Assembly: GCA_033439265.1 (NCBI GenBank)
Contig: JAVTVX010000027.1
Coordinates: forward strand, 635,001-699,000
From: Dillenia suffruticosa
Taxonomy: Eukaryota > Streptophyta > Magnoliopsida > Dilleniales > Dilleniaceae
Direction: 5' to 3'
DNA: 64,000 nt
Part shown: positions 46,101 to 59,506 of the stretch, piece by piece
How positions within the stretch are numbered: position 1 is the first letter of the stretch
Layout of the letters: every line of letters begins with the position of its first letter
Program-made: the position numbers and the translations under genes
Notes under the pieces: generated by a model
Databases searched by the model: none
Told to the model about the DNA's origin: nothing
What the model saw: the letters and a program-made list of their open reading frames with translations, nothing else

Positions 46101-47393
46101 CTGTTAAATTATGAAATAAACAAAAAGGTCGTCTTGGCAAGGTTTTGGATCACTTAGGCATCTTCGTCTATATTCTGAGTAGGAAATGGTACTAAAAATT
46201 AGTGCAGCCAAGCCTTTCGAGTGATATTTATATAGTAATTTGTAATTCGTGAAATTATGGAGGTTTTTGCTGCTGCCTGGAGATTGATATATAACCATTC
46301 ACCTGAGAAGTAGATCCTTTCATTTTATGGGGGTGATTGTCCTATCCTTGATCTATCTTAGATGGATAGTTCTGGAATTAAAAGTGACTCTGGTAATTTG
46401 CAGCTTCAGAAGGAAGCAGAGAAGGCCAAGAAAGAAAGGAGAAAGGAGAGAAAGAAGGAGAAAAGGGAAGAAAAAAAGAGGAGGAGAGATGAAGAAAACA
46501 AGAAACACGGCCATGAAAAAGAGCATAAAAATGAGAGGAGCCATGTAGATCACAAGGAAGGAGACCTTCAAAAGAGAAAGGAGAATGAGACAGAACAGTT
46601 GGAAAAGAGCAGTCTCACTGAAGAGCATGGTCAGGCTTTTGGGTCTGATAACCTGTGCAATTCTACTGAAAGCACCCTGAACAGTGACAAGAGGCAAAAG
46701 CAAAAGCAAAAGCAAAGCTCGCCTGCAGATTGCAAGCCTAACCATGGTATGTTTTTGTTTCTTCCTTAATTGGAAGAGGCTATATTAGCTTGATCCGGTC
46801 ACTCATGTTGTTCACATTACTGTTATCTATGTGAAGGAAGCATTATTCGGATCCGGTTGCCATTGCAAAGGCACAAAGATCCAAAAGTGCTGCCCAACAC
46901 AGAGCAGCCGAGCTCTAGCTCTATCTCAGGAAGGACCAATAATTTGGTTCAAGAAATACGTGAATTTCCTAGCAGCAGCACAGAACAGCTGGTTCATCTG
47001 CAACAAGAGTGCTTGACCTCCGGTCAAATTGGCCTGGAGCTTGTCTCACCACCTAGCAAAGAGAAGTCACGGACTGGAACATCTCAAACCGATGCTCATT
47101 CTCAAATGGTTGAAAGTGCCAGTTCGTCATGTTCTCGCAGCAGAGCTCCTCATCCAATTGAGTTGCAATTCAGGGATTTAATGCAGAAATGGACTGCACA
47201 TTCATTGCAGAGTGATTGTGCCGATCTGTATGATGAAGGATGGCTGTTTGAGACCAAGCTGGATCATGACGGTAGGGCTAAAAGATTCAAAACCGCTGAT
47301 GGAACATGTTGCTCGAAGGATACCCTATTGCCATCTGCATCATATTTGCCCGAGGTTGATATCTATGCCCTTCCCTTTACAGTTCCATTCTGA
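43151..47393 (+). CDS. conserved plant protein of unknown function, Lys/Glu-rich
   Basis: Three coding exons: 43151-43231, 46404-46746 and 46837-47393, with GT-AG introns of 3,172 and 90 bp and frame closure to 326 aa. Exon 1 encodes MSRCFPYPPPGYEVKCTRDE then ALIESIK. Exon 2 encodes a highly charged helix, LQKEAEKAKKERRKERKKEK and beyond, a likely nuclear-localising coiled coil, then Ser-rich sequence. Exon 3 opens with GSIIRIRLPLQRHKDPKVLP and ends with a conserved-looking tail, IELQFRDLMQKWTAHSLQSD then ADLYDEGWLFETK. I recall the MSRCFPYPPPGY start and GWLF tail from plant proteins annotated only as uncharacterised or 'myb-like protein X'; no domain or activity is known to me. Intron 1 carries a LINE insertion. 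Nuclear location is inferred from the basic stretch only. Confidence 0.88.
44412..45333 (+). mobile_element. 5'-truncated LINE in intron 1, perfect 17-bp target duplication
   Basis: A sense-oriented non-LTR retrotransposon fragment of 922 bp. The last 142 codons are open (44759-45187): VKPVLLYGTECWTIKQQQEQ, VAEMRMFRWMCGKIRKDKI, LRWYGPVQRRPEDASVRRVE and ITLDRNEWRRRIHTN, the region following the reverse transcriptase in plant LINE-like elements. Upstream frames contain stops. The 3' end is GATGTTGTTG. Identical 17-bp direct repeats, TATTAATAAGTTCAAGC, flank it at 44395-44411 and 45334-45350. 5' truncation plus target duplication is the signature of target-primed reverse transcription. The host gene's splice sites are untouched. 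Confidence 0.9.
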
Positions 47394-49640
47394 AGTTGTG
47401 GTGAAGGGGAAGATGGCTGGGATTTTATCCTTCTTTAACCATAATATCAGTGCTCAAAGTGTGAAGGAGTAGTTGCCAGGACTAGCTGGTTTTTTGTGTT
47501 TTGGTGACTCCACCATATGAGGAGCTGATACAGAAGCATTTGAAGAGGTTGACAAGGAATTTTTTATATTTTTTTAAATTTTGGGAGGACATCAGAAATA
47601 CTAACTTGGGTACCAAGTATGCTGCCATTCCTTACTTCCAAATGTTAGTTACATGGTCATTTTGGTGACAATATGGATGTTCTCATGTGTTGTCTGTTCA
47701 TGGTCTGCTAATAGCCCTTCCTACCACAGATGTTAGCTATAGCTATACCCGTTCAATATGAACCCGTTGATGTTAGGGCACCCCTGACCCAGGTTAATGC
47801 ACGGTCCTTCAGTGTTGGATATGTGCTCTGGGTTTGTATAAGAACTAAGAATCTTATGGACTATTTTTTATGTTGCTTTAGTTGTTTTAGCCTATGTTCA
47901 TCCCAACCCATCATGAATAGCTCAAATTTTATATAACAGTTTATATTAATAAAAAATCAAAATTTTTTAAAATTTAAATAATTTAAATCTTTTAAATCAA
48001 CATGGTAAGTAAAAAAAATTTTTAAGACTGCTAGAGTTGACTTTCATGCAGGATCTATGTAGTTTTCTTCTCATTTGATTTTTCAAGTATTGTTTATAGC
48101 TTCACATTTTGTTATACCGAAAATGAATTGAATTCAATTAAATTGAAATAACTTATTCATTTCATATTAAAATAAATTTTTTATTTTTTGGTTTCAAAAT
48201 CAAATGATAGAATATAGAATTCATAATCAAAACTGATTTTCTATTTTTAGTATCATTTATCACATAATTATGTATAAAATTTGTAAACATCACATCGCTT
48301 GCTTCTTGTTTTAAATTTATTTTCCTTTATTTACCCATTAAAAAGGTATAACAAAATTTGATGAAATTTTTAAAGAGCAAGCCTATTTTTAGTTATCCGT
48401 ATAGTGACTGATTTGAATCTGAATTATAATATTTTTTAATTCTAAATATATATAATTTTCTTTCAAAATTTAAAATATATATGACATTGATATTTTATTT
48501 GTCTTTCATTTTTTCTTCCATAGAGTCATCGATTTTATAAAAGAATATCGAAAGTCTTGAATTCAAAACGTAATATGTTTGAGGACAGAAAGGTATTCAA
48601 TTTGTTCATTTCGTAGTCTTTGTGTGCTTTTCCTAAATTCTTTTTACAACTTAATTAGATTAATATTGTGAAAATTTGATCCCTGTTTTCTTTGTTTTAT
48701 TTTGTTTTTTTTTTCTCCGCACTCTTTTTTCTCTCATGTGTTTTACCTTTTCACTTCTAATTTTAGAAAGTCCTAACTTGATTTGCATCACAAACAAGTA
48801 CTTTCACTTAGGAGTCGAATTTATCGGATTTCACCGTTATTCAAAAAATAAATAAATACCGTTAATTTAAATAACATTACTATTAAAATTTATTGATATG
48901 ATGATAATTTTAGTCTCTTTATATAATTTTTTAAAAAGTTTGTAATTACAAAATTATTATTTTTTCCAACTCGAAAAGTATTATAAGTAAAAACTATAGG
49001 GGTAACTCTTAAATCGAAGAAAATTTAACCAACTTAGTTTTGATTTAAGGTGGTCAAATTATATCAAATATTTCTGACTTGATTTGGTCTTGTAAGAGTG
49101 TATCTTCGTGGTTTGGCCTGTGACGATTTGAGAAACTAGAAATAAGAAAAAAGTTATGATTGAAATTTTTACTCTAGAGCTCATATTCTCATTGTAATAT
49201 TCCAAAGTGAACACATACACTATACAATTTTGAAATTTTTAAAACAAATATTCACAAGTAATAAAGGGTTTTTGATATTTTGACATGTATATGTTGAGAA
49301 GAAAAAATTTACGACAAATTAAAACTCTTATGATCACATCCGGACTATATTCATTCAGACAAAGTAAAAATACAAACGATGGATAATATTTAGAGAAGAA
49401 AACTTGTTCGCCCCTATACCTATTTTGGAAAGAAAAAGAGATGAATGTATTATGATTTGATTATTTTTTTTTAGTTTTATATTAATTAATATTTAAAAAT
49501 ATATTTTAATTAATTTAATTTAAATATTTATTGAGATCGGTTTATAATACAGCTCTCCTTGTGTAGTCTATAGCAATGATTTGGTCATAGACGATGCACT
49601 AATGTTCTTGTGTCCATTAAGTACTTGAGCGCACGTATGA
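47394..49640. other. intergenic DNA
   Basis: 3' flank of the unknown gene, then AT-rich spacer (47940-49560), then the VPS35 promoter region with a GC-rich patch at about 49646-49690. No TATA box is obvious before VPS35. No gene is visible. Confidence 0.5.
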
Positions 49641-49813
49641 CTATAGGGCGCGAACTCTGATGTGGCGCTTGCGCACGCTGCGCTGGGAAAGCAAAACGGG
49701 TGCGCACAAACAAAATCGTCGATTTTACGCAGAGAAACCCGAAAGGAAAGAGAGGCCCATAGACAGGCAGTTGAATCAAAAAAACCCAAATCCAAGTCAG
49801 AGCACACACCATA

Positions 49814-49836
49814 GAGAGAGAGAGAGAGAGAGAGAG
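49814..49836. repeat. (GA)n tract in the VPS35 5'UTR
   Basis: The GA repeat ends immediately before the VPS35 ATG at 49837. Confidence 0.9.
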
Positions 49837-52800
49837 ATGATCCAAGAAGGCGTTGAGGATGAAGAGAAATGGCTCGCTGCCGGAATTGCAGGCCTTCAAC
49901 AAAACGCCTTCTACATGCATCGTGCTTTGGTGAAAACGCAATTCTGATTTTTCTTTCAAAACCCTAATTTTTTTTCCTCATTTCGGATCTTGAATTTTGT
50001 ATTTTGTTTTCTTTCTTTCCCTTTCAGGATTCGAACAATCTGAAAGACGCGCTGAAGTATTCTGCTCAGATGCTTTCCGAACTTCGTACCTCGAGGCTCT
50101 CTCCTCACAAATACTACGAACTCTGTAACATTTTTCTCTCATCCTTCGATCGGATCTAGGAAATTTGTTTTTTTGAATAAAAATTTGTATATATATAATT
50201 CATTTATTTGATTTTTGAATAAAATTTTAATCTCAGATATGCGAGCTTTTGATGAATTGAGGAAGCTAGAGATGTTTTTCAAGGAAGAGACACGTCGTGG
50301 TTGTTCAATTGTAGATCTGTATGAGCTTGTGCAGCATGCTGGCAACATCTTGCCTAGATTGTAAGCCTGATTTTCATTTGTTTGATTTTCTAGATTTTTA
50401 TGACACTTCGAATGTTGGTAAGTTACAATTATATACATAGTATATCTCAAAAAACCAAAAAATTAGTTCTTGACACTGTTAATTTTAAGAGGCATATTGT
50501 CAACCCCATCAGCTTCGAAACTGCGTTTGAATCATTATTTGTTTTAATTTGGTAAGAACGTATGTCAATCGATCAGGTGAAGTTTTCCTTGATGCCTGCA
50601 ATTGACATACGCTGTAACAACTTAGTAACATAGGAAATGGGTTTAAGAAGTTCTGTTGATTTTCTTACATTGTTCTCCAATTGATAGTCTTTCTTCATAT
50701 ATGTTTGTTCTTCCTAACTGCAGCTTTTAAGGTTTGTTTTCTTGTAATTCATGATCTCTGCCTGCACGAGTTCAAAGTTATTACAAAGTACAAATATTAC
50801 TCTCTTGGTCTTGATTATGCATTATATTTCCCTCTAGGTATCTGCTCTGTACGGTAGGATCTGTGTATATCAAATCAAAGGAGGCTCCTGCTAAGGATGT
50901 TCTTAAAGATCTTGTGGAAATGTGCCGTGGTATTCAACACCCTGTTCGTGGTCTATTTTTAAGGAGTTACCTTGCTCAACTCAGTAGGGACAAGTTACCT
51001 GATATTGGTTCCGAGTATGAAGGGTAAGCAACTCAGTTATTCTTTTCATGCTGCTTTAAGTTTAGAAATTTGATGTCCTCTGGGGCATCAATGAAGTGGT
51101 TTCCCACATCATGCCCATGGTGACACCATGAACACCTGACTGCTAGGCTGTTGAAAGCTGTAACTTTTAATACTGCGACATTCAATAAACCATATAGCAT
51201 GCATAAGCCAGTAGAGAGTTTATATGCTGATACTGGTGCATCATGTTTTGAGTGGACTGTACAGGTGTTTGTTTTAACAGTGTGTAGGATTTGGCAATGC
51301 GTTTTAAGATTTCTTCTATAATTTTTAATTACACTCTATGAAGTTCTTCCCGATTAAAGTCAGGATAGTATCACCATCAAAATTATGTGTTTGCATTATA
51401 CTAGTCCTTATCAAAGGCACCACTATTATTTTACTTATTCAAGAATTTATTAAGGTAGCAAGTGCATCATCTTTTCTTCTCTCTCTCTCTCTCTCTTTCC
51501 TTTTTAAATAATGCATGCAGACTTATTGCTCTCTGTGTGTGTACTTGTTGTCTCCCTACTTTCTACTTGTTTATGTTAAAAGAGTCTCTTATAGACCAAA
51601 ATGATGCCAAATCTCCCTTGATCTCCTAGAATTTGGTGTGATTTTTTGTTGAGATAGCGCCTGATACATATGACTTCATGACTTCCACAGAGATGCAGAC
51701 ACTGTCATCAATGCAGTAGAGTTTGTCCTCCAAAACTTCACAGAGATGAACAAACTTTGGGTGCGGATGCAACATCAGGTTGGTTGAAAATCTTGAGATA
51801 TTCATGGACTGTTACCTGCTCTCATGTTCAGACATGCTTGGTACCTCAGTCCTTGCATGTCAAAAAGGTAAAAGTGAATCATGAGGGCATGATTTGTGGT
51901 CATGCAGGTCTTATATGCTTGTGAATGATTCATACTCTTTGCTGATCCTGAGTTGAGGCATGCAATCGGGCTTTCTGGTCTGCAGGGACCTCACCGGGAT
52001 AAGGAGAAACGGGAGAAAGAAAGGAATGAGCTTCGTGATCTTGTAATATCATTACCTGGAACTGGTTAACTCACTTAATTCGCTGGTATATCTTTTGCTG
52101 TGCTTATGGTGAAAAGCTGCTTGTCTGTCCCTTGGATTCTTTCATCAGGTTGGGAAGAACCTTCATGTTCTTAGTCAAATAGAGGGTGTTGACCTTGATA
52201 TGTACAAAGACACCGTGCTCCCCCGAGTCCTCGAGCAGGTGAGAGCTTCATTTTTCACTCGTTTCTCTTTTTGGTTTCAGAAAGTCTGCTCGTGGCCTAA
52301 ATGTATTTATCTAATTCAATATTCATTCAATGTTTTTGTCAGGTTGTTAACTGTAAAGATGAGCTGGCGCAGTATTATTTGATGGATTGCATAATTCAAG
52401 TCTTTCCTGATGAGTACCACTTGCAGACACTTGAGACGTTACTAGGAGCTTGTCCCCAGCTTCAGGTGATGATTTTTACTTTTTGAAGCTTTGTAATATA
52501 TAACAACAACAACAACAATAATAACGTCTTCCCAATCTAGATGTAGACGTAGCCCTTTTGTCTTGCTTTGAATTATTAGCTTTGTAAGTTTTTAGATCGG
52601 CACCCCCTTATTGCCTCTAAAGTTTTTATTCATAAACAAGTAATATATATTTGTTTATATTGTTTGCGTGCAATATGAATTCTTGTGACTTAATCCTCTA
52701 CTACTCAAGACTATCCCCAATTTACCATGAAAATAATGCACCACCAAAGTTCCAGTATTTTTGCTGTTATGCTTGTCTTCAAAATATGCCATGTGTCTCT

Positions 52801-55800
52801 CATACACATGAATGTAAGCCTTCGTGGATGTTTGAATGCAAGCATAAAATTAGATACTATGCCCTCAACTTTGAAATGATCTATTGTATTACGGCCCCTA
52901 TATCTTGACTCCGTATTTCATTTTCAGCTCTTTAATTGACTTCCTATATTTTAAAATCATATCACGAACTGAGATATTTCTTTATCTGAAATCTTTTGGG
53001 CTGTTTGGTTCTGGGAACTTTGATTTACAGAGTAGCTAAGCATGACAGTTATTTATATACATTAGAACTTGTAGCTGTAGCAGCTGATGTTATTTTTTAC
53101 GTTTTAATTCCTTGATATGCATTGATATATCTCAGCCTTCTGTGGACATCAAGACAGTACTATCTGGATTAATGGAGAGGCTATCCAACTATGCCGCTAC
53201 AAGTACTGAGGTAAGCTAAAAATTTGCTGTTTTGCAGTGTGAGAGTCTCTCTGTTTTTACTCTCTCTCTTTCTTCTTTTTTTTTTTTATGTGTGTCCTCC
53301 AGGTTCTACCTGAATTCTTGCAAGTAGAGGCCTTTGCTAAATTCAACAATGCTATAGGAAAGGTGAGGTTCTGTATTCCAAAATCTCATATATGACCAAT
53401 TAACATGTTGATCACTATAAACAGTGTCTTAGGTATCTCTTGTTTGTATTGTGGCTGCTAAACAACCAGTCTTTCCAAGATATGGCCATTGCTTTGTATT
53501 GCCAGATCCCATTTAATGCTTCAATTGATGGATCAATTGTCTATGGAACCTGATTCATTTTATATAATTTCTGCTCTTCCTCATGTCTTTATCACATAAA
53601 ATGTTTAGCTAAAACCTCAGACTAGTTAGAAAAGATCATAACTTCAGCCTTCTGGTTCCCAATGATTGTTAAGCTATTGATTATTCATCAAATCCTGTTG
53701 TGTGCATTAAACCCCCCCCCCCATTCTGATATGCTCATCAATTGGTTTTTACTGTAATAGCTTCTTCTTGTATTCTCTTGCATGGACCTGAACTCTACAG
53801 CTTCAATTATTCTAGCTGGTTTTGGTTTTACATAAAATAAAATTAACTTATCTTCTATTGATTTTGTTTTCTTTTGGACCTGAAGAAACTTCTCTTGGCT
53901 CTATTATTCCAAAGTTAGGGTCTGCATGCCTCAATTGCCCTTGTTTATTACTTTAGTTGCTGTTATTGGAACATGCTGTGAATTTTAAGGCAAGTTAAAC
54001 CCAGCAGCTGCTGAAGCTAACCAGCTGGAGTAGGTACAACTGGTAAAACAATGCTCCACCTCCTGTTCAAACATGATGTTCATCCAATGCAACTTTCCTT
54101 GCATTAACTGTTGCTTTCATGTGTCTGGAATTCAGATGTCTCTGTCTATCTCACAATGGTCATAATGTCAGGTTGATTTTCCTAGCAATTGAAAAGTTCG
54201 ATGCCTACATGTGGATGCAGGTTATTGGAGCACAAGTTGACATGCCAATATTTGGAGCCGTTACGTTATATGCATCTCTTCTTACATTTACCCTCCATGT
54301 TCACCCTGATCGCCTTGATTATGTGGATCAAGTGTTGGTATGCTTCTTGTGAGATTTCTTTTATAGATGGTTGCACCATGTTCAAATATTAGAACTGGCA
54401 TTGGGGGCCGCTGGGCTATACTTTGTTGTCCACATTTTTTTGACATTAGTGCAAGAAACTGCTTGAAATTTAGCAAATTATCTTAAAGGACTACCTCGTA
54501 TATCTTTCTTGCTGCATGTTGGGGCCAAATTTTGGGTAGCCATGTGGAGCACCCTTCACTCAGACTATGTTCAGATTTGGCTAGAGATAGCCAAGACTGA
54601 GACTTTAGGGTTTATGTGATTTCTTTTGAGTTGTATGTCATGTGCTGAATGGGGAAAGGAAGATTAGCCAGTTTGAAATAGAAGATAGGTTGTAGGTTTT
54701 CTTTGGTAATTGTGTGTAACTTGTACCTATGTCTAAGTTGGAAGAGTATGAATTTTGTTTGGCATATGCTTTTAGTTTATAGCTGAAGATTGTGACTGAA
54801 ATTGCTTCCATTCTAATACTTTTCAGGGAGCATGTGTTAAGAAACTCTCTGAGAATGGGAAGCTTGAAGACAGCAAAGCAACGAAACAAATTGTTTCACT
54901 TTTGAGTGCTCCACTGAACAAATACAATGATGTTGTCATTGCCCTGAAACTTTCCAATTACCCACGAGTCATGGATTACCTTGATGATGCAACACATAAA
55001 GTCATGGCTACAATTATAATTCAAAGCATAATGAAGAATAAAACTTGTATATCCACTGCTGACAAGGTATGGTGTTTTTTAGTGTGGTTTACTGTTCAGA
55101 ATGTGCTTCTGAATGGTATACTTCTATTTATCGCATGCAGGTTGAGGCTTTGTTTGAATTGATCAAAGGATTGATAAAGGACCTGGACGTGACTTCTGAG
55201 GAGGTTAATTAACATTAAGCTTACCTTTCTGCTGTTACTTTTACATAATGAGAGACCCTTTTTTTTCTGATTTTTGCTGCATTGAAGATTCTGTTTAGAA
55301 AGAATCAGAATGCGGTTGTCATCTTATCTGTGGCAACTTTTTCTCTCTTATTATTTCTTTGAGGAAGTAGAACATTACAGCCTTATTTTATTGTTGTGCT
55401 CTGTAATTCTTTTCTAGTCCTTTTTATATTCTAGCTTGATCACACCTTTTTCCTGGTGTACTATAGATTGATGAAGAGGATTTTAAGGAGGAGCAAAACT
55501 CTGTTGCACGCCTTATCCAGATGCTTTATAATGATGAACCAGAAGAGATGGTGAAGGTATAAAATTGGTCCATGAATTTCTTATTCTTTGAGTCCTAGTT
55601 GTCTTGTGATAAGGTTTTGTGTCGATTCCTTTAATATTTCAGAATGAAGTTAATCTATTGCTTTCAGCTATTTGATTCTGCACAAGTTTAGAGACGAAGG
55701 TTCTCTAATTCTGCATCTATAGCTTTAAAAATGGTTTGCCACTGAGCCTCTATGTCTAATCAATTGATCCATATGGTATTTTAGTTGTATACATTTACAT

Positions 55801-58800
55801 TAGTAGGAATAACAGAACTCTGATTTTGTTCACCCCCAAACTAATTTGAGGGGTACTTGGGTTGCTTTTGTAATATTTGCAATGACACCCTTCTCTGCTG
55901 TTTACTTTCTACAGTCAAAAGTTTTCCTTTGGCCACAGTTTCTGGCATGGTATTAACCAATAAAATATTCTGAACAGATCATATGTACAGTGAGAAAGCA
56001 TATCCTAACTGGAGGACCAAAGCGTCTGCCCTTCACAGTTCCTCCTCTTGTTTTTGCATCTCTTAAGGTTTGATTTTATTTCCCAATTATATTCAAATGG
56101 TTGTGCAAGATTGTCTTTTATTTCCTGTCAAGCTTGAATATTTATAAAATAAGTTTGCAATTTGTGGGTTTTAGTGAAGCATATATCACAGCAGCTTCCT
56201 GAAATTGCTCATTTCATGACTGTCTTGACTGCTAATGAGGAAGCATGAAATATCAAGACTTGGCAGGATTCTAGAGTTCTATTAGTAACTAGACAAAATG
56301 TTGCATAATGTTTTTAAAAAATGCTAATGTGAGCTGCTGTCTTCATGAGAGTTGGATATGTTTATGAAGGACCATGAAGTTATTATTGTGCAGTTATTAG
56401 TTCTGGTTACAATTCATAAAAAAAAAATGTAATTAGCTCTGGTTACAAGTACACACTGAATGGTCTCCCAGGATCTAATTACTCAAGTATATGCTATTAG
56501 TTCCATCTTTTGATAGAAAAAGAAGAATATATTAGATGTATGAAAGAATGTACAAGAACTCCTAAGGATGAAAATTCATCAGAAGTTAAAAAATACAACG
56601 CATAGTAGAACAAAAACACTAATACACAATTGCTTTCAAATCCCTTTCCAAGTCTTGTAGGCTATAAATCTTTATAAATCCATGAGGCATGAGCCTATAA
56701 AGATGTATAAAATACATTTTTGCTCCATTAAAGAGAAGTTGCAATCATCTGATCATGAAAAATTCTAGCATATTTTGTCCCATTAAAGAGTAGTTGCATT
56801 CGTCTGATCATGAAAAATTCTAGCATTCTACTCTCACCTAGTGCACCATAGGATGGTTAAAAGTGTACATTTCCATGACAATCCAACATCTTTCTTCCCT
56901 CCTAAACCTCTTAACTTTGTGAGGAACTAATTAGAAATTCTCCTAGGGCACACCTAAACAGTGTCACACACAATAAAGATAGATTTGTGCAAACATTGAG
57001 GGAGATAGATTTATAAGGTCTTCTCTTTTGAGGATCATCATTGGTATTAATTTTATTAAACACCATGGGTAAAATAAAAGCCTTAACTTTGGTAGAAACC
57101 TTTACTTTCCAAGTATAAACAATTTAAGGGAAAAGAGGAAATATTTCTTGTCAATGCTTATTTCTTTGTATTGTGGTTATCTTTTGTGAAGCTGGTCAGG
57201 CAACTGCAAGGAAAGAATGATGATGCTGTCGAGGAAGAAGCACCCACCACACCAAATAAAATTTTTCAGATTTTGAATCAGGTATATGTAAGACGAATTT
57301 GAGCTTCATTATTTCCCATAATGCAATTAATTAGTAAAATGTTATTGTAGCCTTGATGTATGTAAACATGGATACAAGTTTTCCGTAAAGATAAAGTGAC
57401 AAGGGTTTAGTTGAGTAGATGACTTTAAATAGGAATGAGTGACGTATGAGAATCCGAACCGGTTGAATTTATTACTATTATTATTATTAAGTTTCTATGG
57501 ATAGTTTTTTTTTTTTTTAATTCTTTCTTTTCATTTATTTTCCTCTCTCTTATATTGATCTCAAACGGCTAACTCAAAATTTTGGGATTAAAACTCAGTT
57601 TTTTGTTGTTGCTGTAACCTTGATGTGTGTAATCAGATCTACTTGAAGGGGCATTTTCATATATGACAAGGCAGATTGCCTTATGTATAAACTGTATCTT
57701 TTAGTTGGATATTCCAAATTTGACCTAGCATGCTACTTAAGCTTTGGGCGAGCCAAATGTTGTCTGCTATTTTAGCTTAAAAAGAAGGGGGGGGGGACCA
57801 ATAACAAGGATAACAAAGAAAGAGTGAACTTTCTTACCTATATATGCTACTGCTATTTGTCTATTCTTTGATCTTCTGCACTTTATTTGCTGATGATAGT
57901 CAATTCCCCTCCCTCTCCTCCAGACAATTGAAGCTCTCTCGGCCGTTCCTGTTCCTGAACTGGCATTACGGTTGTATCTGCAGTGTGCCGAGGTAGATGA
58001 AATCTTTTCTCCAAATAAAGGATCAATAATAAGAGCAAGTTTTGTGAGTTAAGTATTATTCTGTTTTGTGATGCAGGCTGCCAATGACTGTGATCTGGAA
58101 CCTGTTGCTTATGAGTTTTTTACCCAGGCTTATATACTATATGAAGAAGAAATTGCGGTAATTTGCATGCGGACTTTTAGCACCTTTTCATATCTTCTGA
58201 GAGATGTGAAGAAATAAGCTTATTGCCTCTCTGTTGCCTGGATATGATACTTGCAGGATTCAAAAGCACAGATTACTGCGCTACATCTGATAATAGGAAC
58301 TCTCCAGAGAATGCATGTCTTTGGCGTTGAGAACAGGGATACCTTAACGCACAAGGCAACAGGGGTATAAACCGTTGACATTTTATTGAGGATAACACCA
58401 TTTTAACCTGTTTCTGACAAAACCTTACATGATGGTTCTCCTATTGCCAGTACTCTGCAAAGCTTTTGAAGAAACCTGATCAGTGCAGAGCTGTTTATTC
58501 TTGTTCACATCTCTTCTGGAATGATGAGCAAGATAGCATGAAGGATGGTGAAAGGTGCATTTTGATGCCCACACATTTGTGTTTATGGTTGTTCTTTCAT
58601 GGACGACATTGATAAATTGATAAATAGACTTCAAGCATGAATCAAAAGAAAGACTTTTTTAAGACCTATGATTTGTGGAACTTAAGTACATAGAGTGTCA
58701 ATCGAGTTCTCAATGCATGAAATTACCGAACTTTCTTAACTCTGGGATAAGCTGCCGTTCTGTTTTGATCCTAGAGGCTAGATGTCCCGTGTTTTTAAAC

Positions 58801-59506
58801 TGGGTCCAGCAGTGATTTAGAACTTTTCCATTTTGGTACTTGGCTTACCATATCGGCGTTGATTTCTGTTCCATTGCCTGGTTTCTTTAAGTTTATCATT
58901 CATAGAAAGGCGTTCGTTTGTTCATCATTTCTGAATCTTTATGCAGGGTTATGCTTTGCTTAAAGCGTGCTTTAAGGATAGCGAATGCTGCTCAACAGAT
59001 GTCCAATGCAACACGAGGTAGCAGTGGATCAGTTGTGCTATTTATTGAAATCCTGAACAAGTAAGTGGCTTCAACCCACTTTCTGTGGGTATCTTCTTTG
59101 ATTGGGAAATATGGAATGAACAATTCAACTTAGCTTATGGGTCTGTTAAATCAACTACATTTCTTTTGCAAAATCTTATGCTGCTACCTACTTGGAAGCA
59201 ATATGATTCGTCTGGCTTTGGACTTGCTTTAAAAAAAGTGTGGAAATCTACATGACAAGAGGACCAAATTGTTTTACCCTTTTTTTTTGTTGCAGGTACC
59301 TATATTTCTTTGAGAAGGGCAATCCACAGGTGAATGTTGCTGCAGTCGAAAGCTTGATTGAGTTAATTACGACTGAGATTCAAAGTGAGAATAGTCCAGC
59401 AGATCCGGTTGCTGATGCTTTCTTTGCCAGCACGCTGAGATACATTCAGTTCCAGAAACAAAAGGGCGGTACGCTGGGTGAGAAATATGAAGCCATTAAG
59501 GTCTAG
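49837..59506 (+). CDS. VPS35: VPS35, retromer cargo-recognition subunit
   Basis: Twenty-two coding exons: 49837-49929, 50028-50124, 50237-50360, 50838-51023, 51691-51778, 51986-52042, 52149-52238, 52343-52465, 53136-53210, 53303-53362, 54221-54337, 54827-55066, 55141-55203, 55467-55556, 55978-56067, 57192-57281, 57924-57992, 58077-58157, 58257-58364, 58451-58554, 58947-59060 and 59296-59506. All junctions are GT-AG and the frame closes to 789 aa, like plant VPS35. VPS35 is the alpha-solenoid scaffold of retromer on late endosomes, joining VPS26 and VPS29 to recycle vacuolar sorting receptors. The VPS26-binding PRLYLL motif is at 103-108. Other family blocks are [78 protein letters not shown] and [20 protein letters not shown]. 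It ends GEKYEAIKV without the short acidic tail of some homologues. It looks intact and functional. Confidence 0.98.
56716..56826. repeat. 55-bp direct duplication in VPS35 intron 15
   Basis: Two adjacent copies with CATTAAAGAG(A/T)AGTTGCA and CTGATCATGAAAAATTCTAG, period 55. Confidence 0.8.
57366..57612 (+). mobile_element. short 5'-truncated LINE in VPS35 intron 16
   Basis: Keeps only the last coding bases (ACTTTAAATAGGAATGAGTG, matching the LTLDRNEW end of the LINE at 44412) and the 3'UTR ending TTTTGTTGTTGC. It is flanked by 20-bp direct repeats matching at 18 positions (57346-57365 and 57613-57632). Older than the intron 1 insertion, judged by mismatches in the duplication. Confidence 0.75.

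Noticed and set aside
46353-46745. 130-codon minus-strand hydrophobic frame
   Set aside because: It is the antisense of the Lys/Glu-rich exon 2 of the conserved gene; Leu/Phe/Ser richness is the expected mirror of AAG/GAA codons.
47730-47936. 68-codon frame downstream of the conserved gene
   Set aside because: Lies in the 3' flank, has no start context or homology, and is not conserved-looking.
52500-52545. AACAACAACAACAATAATAA as a fourth LINE 3' end in VPS35 intron 8
   Set aside because: Only the trinucleotide run is convincing; there is no adjacent LINE coding sequence or target duplication, so a plain microsatellite is as likely.
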